Source: Tannerellaceae bacterium
GTDB lineage: Bacteria > Bacteroidota > Bacteroidia > Bacteroidales > Tannerellaceae
DNA length: 38,589 nucleotides
Reading direction: 5' to 3'
Assembly: GCA_031284375.1 (NCBI GenBank)
Contig: JAISZY010000076.1
Span: forward strand, 1 to 38,589
The position numbers and the translations under genes were made by a program. The notes beneath the pieces are model-generated. The model did no database searches. It was not told the origin of the DNA and worked only from the letters and a program-made list of their open reading frames with translations. Shown piece by piece: positions 8,648 through 14,287 of the stretch. Position 1 is the stretch's first letter, and the number at the start of each line of letters is the position of its first letter.

Positions 8648-9040
8648 TTTCACCTGGGCCTTGTTCGCCCCGCGTATTTTCCTGTCGCAAGGCTAAGTAG
8701 AGACTGCCTCCGCAGCTCCGCTTTGTTCGCAAAGAACTGTACAAAACCCTTATTTTTTAAAGCCCCCTTAGTAGCGCACAGAAACAATCCCGCAACCTCT
8801 GCCCTTATTCCCTTATTACCCAATAACCCAATAAGGGAATAAGGGAGAGAAATCAGATAGGTTTGCCTGCTACTAAGGGGGCTTGGGGAAGATAAGGGCG
8901 CCCGTCATCCTTGCGAACGCAGTGAAGCAATCCGGCAAACTCCAGCCCGTCATTGCGAACGCAGTGAAGCAATCCAGTGTTGCGTGTTTGCTGGATTGCT
9001 TCACTACGTTCGCAATGACGGAGTGGATAAAAAACTTTTT
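8648..9040. repeat. Gene-free repeat region: nested palindrome plus REP-like trio
   Basis: No credible gene. 8759-8884 is a nested palindrome: the outer arms are AAGCCCCCTTAGTAG (8760-8774) and CTACTAAGGGGGCTT (8870-8884), and the inner arms are CCCTTATTCCCTTATT (8802-8817) and AATAAGGGAATAAGGG (8830-8845). Next come REP-like copies at 8903-8934 (direct) and 8948-8977 (direct) facing 8991-9020 (inverted). The last two form a 30-bp stem with about one mismatch. A weak GCCTTG/CAAGGC stem at 8665-8694 could end the upstream operon. Confidence 0.85.
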
Positions 9041-9531
9041 TAGAAAGCCCGCCGATAATTCGATTTACCCTTTCTAAAAAAGTAGAAAGCCCGCCGACAA
9101 TTCGATTTGACCTTTCTAAAAAATTAGAAAGCCCGCCGACAATTCGATTTGACCTTTCTAAAAAATTAGAAGAGTCGCCGACAATTCGATTTGACCTTTC
9201 TAAAAATTAGAAGGGTCGCCGACAATTCGATTCACCCTTTCTAAAAATTAGAAGAGTCGCCGACAATTCAATTCACCCTTTCTAAAAATTAGAAAGCCTG
9301 CCGACAATTTGATTTGACCTTTCTAAAAAATTAGAAAGCCTGCCGACAATTCGATTCACCCTTTCTAAAAATTAGAAAGCCTGCCGACAATTCGATTTGA
9401 CCTTTCTAAAAAATTAGAAAGCCCGCCGACAATTCGATTTGACCTTCCACAAAAATTAGAAAGCCTGCCGACAATTCGATTTGACCTTTCTAAAAAATTA
9501 GAAAGCCTGCCGACAATTCGATTTGACCTTT
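9041..9531. repeat. Tandem array, about 12 copies of a 41-42 bp unit with an internal palindrome
   Basis: The unit reads roughly AGAAAGCCYGCCGACAATTC then GATTTGACCTTTCTAAAAAATT. Twelve GCCGAcAATT cores can be counted at about 41-42 bp spacing. Each junction makes the inverted repeat CTTTCTAA-AAAA-TTAGAAAG. Variant blocks (AGAGTCGCC or AGGGTCGCC in copies 4-6; TTCACCC instead of TTGACC) alternate between neighbours, as expected for unequal exchange. There is no open frame through it, and the parts between palindromes are repeats rather than unique spacers, so it is not a CRISPR array. Confidence 0.92.
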
Positions 9532-9560
9532 AACCCAATTCTACACATATTGCAACAAAA

Positions 9561-9596
9561 GCCCCCAAAACCTGCATCACGCAGCTTTTGGGGGGC
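9561..9596 (-). terminator. Strong hairpin terminator downstream of the minus-strand gene
   Basis: GCCCCCAAAA pairs with TTTTGGGGGGC around a central CTGC-ATCAC-GCAG stem. On the minus strand the hairpin is followed by TTTTGTTG. It lies about 65 nt past the stop of the IgGFc-binding-like gene. Confidence 0.75.
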
Positions 9597-9659
9597 ACAC
9601 TACAAATATTAAAAAAAAAGTATTTACAAAACGCACGTCTGCACTATGGCGTTCCGGTA

Positions 9660-11645
9660 TTACTGACTTATCACCCGCGAACGGAGGTGAGGATTGACCG
9701 GAACAGACATCGTGCAGGGCGCAACGGTTATGGATATTCTTTTCCGTTCGCTCGGCTTGTTCTCGCAAATCCCGTTGCCCGATACGCTTACGTAGAACTC
9801 CGTAGAGCTGGACAAGGCGGGCGTGGTATAGCTTGCTCCCGTATGGAACGCCGTTTCCGCAGCGTTTTGAGTGGTGTACCATTTAAAGACGGGATTGGTT
9901 ATGGTGGTAGTGGAGACCGTAAGGGTGGTGGCGCTTCCCGTGCACACCTCGACAACGCCGCTCACGTTGATGTCCGAAGCTTGTGCCGGCTTGTCTATCC
10001 AGATGTAGCCGGTGTAGAGCGAATCGACGGCGGCGCCGGAGTAACGTACCCGCATGGTGATGGAATCTTTTCCGCAAGGGAACAACGAAGCGGGAAAGGT
10101 AAGGGTGTTGTTGATGTTCGTGTTCTCCGTCACGCCGGTATAAACGGCGTCGTGGATAAGCCAGGAAACGCTGGTGAAGGCTCGTTCCAGCGTACGCTTT
10201 ACGGTGATATTGTCGGTAGGCGCGAAGGTGTGCGTAGCCGGGTCGGTGGCCGAGTAATACGTATCGTTATAAGGCTGCGTCTTGGTAGTGATGGTAAAGT
10301 AGTTTTGCAGATTAAAGGCGCCGGAGCCGGCCGAGTAGATATACGTTTCCGCATTTCCATACCCCGTCATATAGGCGATAAACCCGGCGGAATTGATGAG
10401 TTCTATCATTACATTGTCCGTGTTTGGATATTGCCGCGAAGCAATCACATAGTTCGGATTGGATGTATTGGTATAGAACGTGAGCGTGGGCGTCGTTACC
10501 ACCCCGCTGCGTGTTTCCCGGATAATCATATTCGGCTGAGCGCCGGCCGGTATCATAATATCCAATTGATGTAGGGTGATGTAACTGCTTCCCGTGGCGA
10601 CAAAAGGCGTAATCACCGCATGGGTGACACGCTGTTCTATGGAACTCCACCATTTAATGGTCGGGGCATAGCCTAAAAGATGATTTACGATGATGGGTTT
10701 ATCGGAAGTAAGCATCACGGGCGTTGTTGCGTTATTAACATGTACGGTCGTATCAAGCCAGAAGGCATTTGTATCGTGACGATTGAGGGGAATCGTACTT
10801 GTGGTAGCTCCCACTTTTTTTGTCACCGTAGTAGCATTTTCCAAGGCCACAATCACCACTTTGTCTTTTGTGTTGCCGGCCGCGTTGTATGTATTCTCTA
10901 CGCTTAAATTCCATAGGAAAAAATTCTTTCCGGCCGTAGCAGTAGGATAAATTTGCTCGTAATTATGGTCGCAACCTCCCGATGTTACTGGGTTGCCACA
11001 CCTACAACTACTAAAAACGGCCACATTATAATTTGACTCTACCGTATAACCTGTCAAATCGGCGGATACAACATAACTATATACCGGATTGGACGTGTTG
11101 GTAGCCTGATCCGAAACGACTGCCGTTCCTGCCGCATTGCGGATGGTAAAGATGGTACCGGCAGTGGGCGCTATAACAGTGATGGAATTATAAGAGCCGG
11201 TATTGCCAATCACGGTATAGTCCGTTCCCCACGTTGCTACGGGCAATACGGTTGTGGCATCCGTTGTATTTTGATACATATTGAGTGCATACACGCCGAT
11301 ATTTTGGGTAGAGGTTATGTGCAACATCAAACGGGATGCTCCGGTCGTCGTGCTCGTGGTATAGCATTTGCTTTTATCCACATCCCTTGTATATACCCCC
11401 GGCGTATACTGTACATTATTGTCCAAGTAGGTACCATCTCCGTATTGAGCGGTGATGCGGCAAGTTGTCGCCACAACATAACGTATTTGACAAATATTAG
11501 TGGTGCTGCCATTGTTCGATGTAAAGGTAACATAGAAATCCGTTCCCTCCGTGGCGCTGTCTTGTGCTCGGGCGGAGAGGATACAAAGGCAGAAGGAGAG
11601 AATTGTCCACAGAACGATTTTCAGGGAGGAATGAGTAGGCATCAT
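9660..11645 (-). CDS. Secreted IgGFc-binding-domain-like surface protein with C-terminal Ig-like module
   Basis: 661 aa; its ATG (11645-11643) overlaps the stop of the upstream small gene (ATGA). A signal peptide ends near SARAQ. Residues about 30-450 carry the pattern of the IgGFc-binding N-terminal family: opening GTDFYVTFTSN, then repeated hydrophobic beta-strand segments such as ITVIAPTAGTIFTI, and Thr/Asn-rich loops. The last 120 residues form an Ig-like module (VCTGSATTLTV ... FYVSVSGNGIC) often seen in large Bacteroidota surface proteins. The protein then stops after VPVNPHLRSR, with no recognisable type IX secretion C-terminal domain or gliding-associated tail. Inferred role: adhesin or surface protein; the ligand is unknown. 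The opposite-strand ORF 9588..10574 is a shadow. Confidence 0.7.
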   Translation of the reverse strand: MMPTHSSLKIVLWTILSFCLCILSARAQDSATEGTDFYVTFTSNNGSTTNICQIRYVVATTCRITAQYGDGTYLDNNVQYTPGVYTRDVDKSKCYTTSTTTGASRLMLHITSTQNIGVYALNMYQNTTDATTVLPVATWGTDYTVIGNTGSYNSITVIAPTAGTIFTIRNAAGTAVVSDQATNTSNPVYSYVVSADLTGYTVESNYNVAVFSSCRCGNPVTSGGCDHNYEQIYPTATAGKNFFLWNLSVENTYNAAGNTKDKVVIVALENATTVTKKVGATTSTIPLNRHDTNAFWLDTTVHVNNATTPVMLTSDKPIIVNHLLGYAPTIKWWSSIEQRVTHAVITPFVATGSSYITLHQLDIMIPAGAQPNMIIRETRSGVVTTPTLTFYTNTSNPNYVIASRQYPNTDNVMIELINSAGFIAYMTGYGNAETYIYSAGSGAFNLQNYFTITTKTQPYNDTYYSATDPATHTFAPTDNITVKRTLERAFTSVSWLIHDAVYTGVTENTNINNTLTFPASLFPCGKDSITMRVRYSGAAVDSLYTGYIWIDKPAQASDINVSGVVEVCTGSATTLTVSTTTITNPVFKWYTTQNAAETAFHTGASYTTPALSSSTEFYVSVSGNGICENKPSERKRISITVAPCTMSVPVNPHLRSRVISQ

Positions 11646-12082
11646 GGTTGTTTGCTATAAACGGTGGATACTTGGTAGATAAAAGGAGGCACTATGCCCA
11701 AAAGCCATTGCTGGCGGAAGTATAGCATATTGTCCGTTATTTTGTATTCGACGCGGATGGGAGCGGCGGTGAAGGGGATTGAGATTTGGTTTCCCGTCCG
11801 TTCGTATAGTCCGTGATGGCCGCATCCGCAATTCTTGTCCGAGCCGGAAAGGATGAGGGTATCAGCCCTAAACTCCAGCGTTTGAGACAGCATATCGGCC
11901 AATTCTTCTTTTACCGTTTCGACGGCAACTTCTATGGTATCGGCGCCGGTGATTTTTGTTACAGCGACGCTTTCCAGCGTCCAGATTCCTTCCAATGGAA
12001 GAGAGGATTGTGCGTGTGCCGAACCGATAGTTGCGCAGCAGAAAAATGTAGCAAATAATGTAGCAAATAACTTGTTTGTCAT
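11642..12082 (-). CDS. Small exported protein of unknown function (possibly lipocalin-like)
   Basis: 146 aa from the ATG at 12082, chosen because MTNKLFATLFATFFCCATIGSA is a good signal peptide cleaved after AHAQ; the longer ORF start at 12133 would bury it and lies inside the 34-bp palindrome. The mature part (about 123 aa) begins PLEGIWTLESV and is beta-rich, with a GIW start reminiscent of lipocalin-like domains; a short Cys/His cluster, NCGCGHHG, could bind metal. The family is not recognised with confidence. It is translationally coupled to the IgGFc-binding-like protein through a 4-bp overlap, suggesting joint expression and perhaps interaction at the cell surface. Confidence 0.7.
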   Translation of the reverse strand: MTNKLFATLFATFFCCATIGSAHAQSSLPLEGIWTLESVAVTKITGADTIEVAVETVKEELADMLSQTLEFRADTLILSGSDKNCGCGHHGLYERTGNQISIPFTAAPIRVEYKITDNMLYFRQQWLLGIVPPFIYQVSTVYSKQP

Positions 12083-12124
12083 CTTTATTAAATTAAATGA
12101 TAAGTTGTTAGAGCGATATTTATA

Positions 12125-12158
12125 GTGTTGCAATTAAACCTTCGTTTAAATGCAACAC
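12125..12158. promoter_or_regulatory. 34-bp palindrome P1 at the predicted transcription start
   Basis: The arms GTGTTGCAATTAAAC and GTTTAAATGCAACAC differ from perfect symmetry at one position. It sits directly downstream of the minus-strand -7-like box TACATTTG (12165-12158), where the start of transcription or the 5' leader of the 11642-12082 gene would be. It could be an operator, an RNA hairpin or a recombination site. It is paired with P2. Confidence 0.7.
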
Positions 12159-12165
12159 AAATGTA
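12158..12165 (-). promoter_or_regulatory. Bacteroidota -7-like box TACATTTG for the 146-aa protein operon
   Basis: On the minus strand TACATTTG matches TAnnTTTG. A TTG at 12190-12188 lies about 22 nt upstream, slightly long for the usual -33 spacing. The start codon is about 75 nt downstream. Moderate support only. Confidence 0.45.
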
Positions 12166-12231
12166 GTAGAAAAAAACTAATATATATCAATAAAAGTCAG
12201 GATACTACAATTGTTTTTTTTCATCATTATA

Positions 12232-12265
12232 GTGTTGTATTTAAACGAACGTTTAAATGCAACAC
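12232..12265. promoter_or_regulatory. 34-bp palindrome P2, near-copy of P1
   Basis: The arms GTGTTGTATTTAAACG and CGTTTAAATGCAACAC have one mismatch. P1 and the reverse complement of P2 match at 31 of 34 positions. In direct orientation they match at 29 of 34, but share the left flank TTATA. About 73 bp containing the -7-like box lies between them. Confidence 0.7.
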
Positions 12266-12338
12266 ATACCCTCCTATTTTTCCGGATTTTTGAACCACTA
12301 AAGACGGCGCCGTTGAGAAGGCGCACGTATATATGCAC

Positions 12339-12366
12339 GTAGAGACGCAAGGATTTGCGTCTCTAC
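12339..12366. terminator. Perfect 12-bp-stem hairpin after the acyltransferase gene
   Basis: GTAGAGACGCAA-ggat-TTGCGTCTCTAC is a perfect stem about 60 nt past the stop of the minus-strand acyltransferase. It lacks a clear U-tract, and the same kind of sequence is a common dispersed repeat, so it may be a repeat acting as a transcript end. A self-complementary ACGGCGCCGT lies nearby at 12304-12313. Confidence 0.5.
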
Positions 12367-12424
12367 GGTTGTGTATATTCTTCGCTCGTTCGGTATCGAG
12401 AGAACTACAAAGTTGTATACTATT

Positions 12425-13540
12425 TTATTGAAATTTCCTTAACCATTTTCTTACCGGAATATCGTACCATCTCATGGCGACGTACGAAAGCGCAAGCACA
12501 GCCACAAAAACGGCGTAAGGCGTCCAGCCCGCTTCGGTAAAGGTGTTCTTCGCCTCCGAGTTCCAAGCCGTATGCACGTAGCAGAGCGGATAATTAACAA
12601 GATAGATCGGATAGGACATATCGCCCAGGAACTTGCACAGTTGAGAAGTAAACTTCCCTTTCACCCGTCCGCCCGCACCCACGGCTACAATCAGGGGAAA
12701 GACAAGAAGGATAATGGCCGCCTCGTACAATCCGTTTGCCCACAACGATTCGGGCCCTCCTATCCTCGGTACGGAAAGCACGCCTACAAGCAGCAGACTA
12801 CACCACAAAAAGGCTTGCCGTATACGAATCACTTTGCCCAAGCGATACAGGAGCAGGCCGGCAAAGAAGGGATACATGAGCCGTGTAAATCCTATACGCA
12901 TGTTATTCGCGTCGATCGACCAGCCTCCTATCACGTCGCCCTGTGTGAGCGTAACATACAGCGTGGCGCAGGCGGCAAGCGAAACCAATATCGCGAGCGC
13001 CACCTTAGTAAATTTCCTTGCAAAGAGGGCATAAAACACGTTGGCAAAATACTCGAACGCCAGCGTCCAGATGGGCGCATCCAGCGTATACATCTCCTGC
13101 CACCCCCGGATGTCTACCGACGGAGGCGTGGGTATCATCAGCATACCCAGCACGGCATAGAGCAATACTTTCCACAGCGGCACGGCGCTCACAAGGGGAA
13201 AGACTTCCGATGCGCCGAAATAGAACAGCACAACGCCAAGCAACGTACCGAAAACAACCATCGGGTGAAGCCTGATGATGCGTCGCTTCAAAAAACCGCC
13301 TACGCTCATCCTGCCCCAACGCTCGTCGTACGCATATCCGATAACGAAGCCGGACAGGACAAAGAAGAAATCGACCGCCAGGTAGGCATGATTAAGCAGT
13401 TGGTCGAACTTGCCTGTGGGACTTGAAACATAATACGCCTCAAGTACATGGAATCCAAGTACCATGATTGCCGCCACTCCGCGTAGTCCGTCCAATATCT
13501 CGTAATGGGGCTTTGTTTGTGATAGTTCGTTTGTTTTCAT
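12425..13540 (-). CDS. Acyltransferase 3 (OafA-like) integral membrane O-acyltransferase
   Basis: 371 aa. The N-terminus has the family hallmark LDGLRGVAAIMVLGFH, including the conserved Arg and the proposed catalytic His at about residue 31. AVDFFFVLSGFVIGYAY and RRIIRLHPM follow. Roughly ten hydrophobic helices run to the end, with a basic C-terminus. Such enzymes transfer acetyl or other acyl groups to surface sugars at the inner membrane. No glycan locus surrounds it, although a glycosyltransferase lies 4 kb away on the other strand. A -7-like TATCTTTG on the minus strand ends only 8 nt before the ATG, implying a very short leader. The substrate cannot be inferred. Confidence 0.9.
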   Translation of the reverse strand: MKTNELSQTKPHYEILDGLRGVAAIMVLGFHVLEAYYVSSPTGKFDQLLNHAYLAVDFFFVLSGFVIGYAYDERWGRMSVGGFLKRRIIRLHPMVVFGTLLGVVLFYFGASEVFPLVSAVPLWKVLLYAVLGMLMIPTPPSVDIRGWQEMYTLDAPIWTLAFEYFANVFYALFARKFTKVALAILVSLAACATLYVTLTQGDVIGGWSIDANNMRIGFTRLMYPFFAGLLLYRLGKVIRIRQAFLWCSLLLVGVLSVPRIGGPESLWANGLYEAAIILLVFPLIVAVGAGGRVKGKFTSQLCKFLGDMSYPIYLVNYPLCYVHTAWNSEAKNTFTEAGWTPYAVFVAVLALSYVAMRWYDIPVRKWLRKFQ

Positions 13541-13548
13541 AATGTAGG

Positions 13549-13556
13549 CAAAGATA
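13549..13556 (-). promoter_or_regulatory. -7-like box TATCTTTG for the acyltransferase
   Basis: It matches TAnnTTTG on the minus strand and ends 8 nt before the start codon, so the mRNA would be nearly leaderless. No -33 element at the usual spacing is visible. Confidence 0.35.
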
Positions 13557-13597
13557 TGTTTTTCTTTTGTCCTGTCCGGGCAATAGGAAAATTAGAA

Positions 13598-13605
13598 TAT
13601 CTTTG
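13598..13605 (+). promoter_or_regulatory. -7-like box TATCTTTG for the ABC transporter operon
   Basis: The same octamer as in the divergent promoter, here on the plus strand 16 nt before the ATG at 13622. No well-spaced TTTG was found, so support rests on the -7 box and position alone. Confidence 0.4.
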
Positions 13606-13621
13606 TGCAAAAGAATTTGGT

Positions 13622-14287
13622 ATGATGATACAATTAAGGAATATAGAGAAGTCGTTTCCCGATGGAAAGAACCACCGGAATCATCTGCTACGCGGTATAT
13701 GTCTGGAAGCGGAGAAGGGCGAGTTTATCGCCATTATGGGAGCTTCCGGTTCGGGCAAGACCACCCTGCTGTCTATCTTAGGTACGCTGATACAACCGGA
13801 CAGCGGGAGTTACTTCCTCGACGGACAGGATATGACCGCCACACCTCCGGATATGCGAATACGCAACCGCTTCATCGGATTTATCTTCCAGGAGCATCGC
13901 CTGATGCCACAACTCAGCGTACAGGATAATATACTGCTGCCGGCGCTCGCCTACCAAACCGGAACGTATACGGCTCAGGAGGATTATGCCGAAAGGCTGA
14001 TGGAACTGACCGGTATTTCTTCCTTGGCAAAGCGGTACCCTCACACGTTGTCCGGGGGAGAGGCCGGGCGGGTGGCTTTATGTCGGTCGCTCGTTATGAA
14101 ACCCAAGCTGTTGTTGGCCGACGAACCGACGGGACAATTGGATGCCGATAACGCCAAGCAAATCACCTCACTGCTCTCTCGTGTGAATAAAGAATTGGAA
14201 ACGACGATACTCATGGTCACACATTCGGCAGAAACCGCCGCAGTGGCTCAGAAGCTGTTCACCCTTAAACATGGAATACTGAAGTGA
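13622..14287 (+). CDS. ABC transporter ATP-binding protein (LolD/MacB-type)
   Basis: 221 aa from the ATG at 13622 (a second ATG follows at once); the longer ORF start at 13556 crosses the promoter. It is a complete ATPase: Walker A GASGSGKTT, Q-loop FQEH, signature LSGGE, Walker B LLLADEPT with GQLDAD, and H-loop VTHS. Length and motifs fit the LolD/MacB/FtsE branch that works with FtsX-like permeases. The next gene is such a permease and starts with a GTGA overlap. These systems move lipoproteins or peptides, or act as mechanotransmitters, rather than importing solutes. The cargo is unknown. Confidence 0.93.
   Translation: MMIQLRNIEKSFPDGKNHRNHLLRGICLEAEKGEFIAIMGASGSGKTTLLSILGTLIQPDSGSYFLDGQDMTATPPDMRIRNRFIGFIFQEHRLMPQLSVQDNILLPALAYQTGTYTAQEDYAERLMELTGISSLAKRYPHTLSGGEAGRVALCRSLVMKPKLLLADEPTGQLDADNAKQITSLLSRVNKELETTILMVTHSAETAAVAQKLFTLKHGILK

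Noticed and set aside
9041-9531. Possible CRISPR array
   Set aside because: The whole ~42-bp unit repeats, there are no unique spacers, and no cas genes are nearby.
9588-10574. 328-aa plus-strand ORF
   Set aside because: Arg/Gly-rich shadow of the minus-strand IgGFc-binding-like gene, with no family features.
12572-13426. 284-aa plus-strand ORF
   Set aside because: Shadow of the acyltransferase gene; its basic, His/Gln-rich composition is that of an antisense frame.
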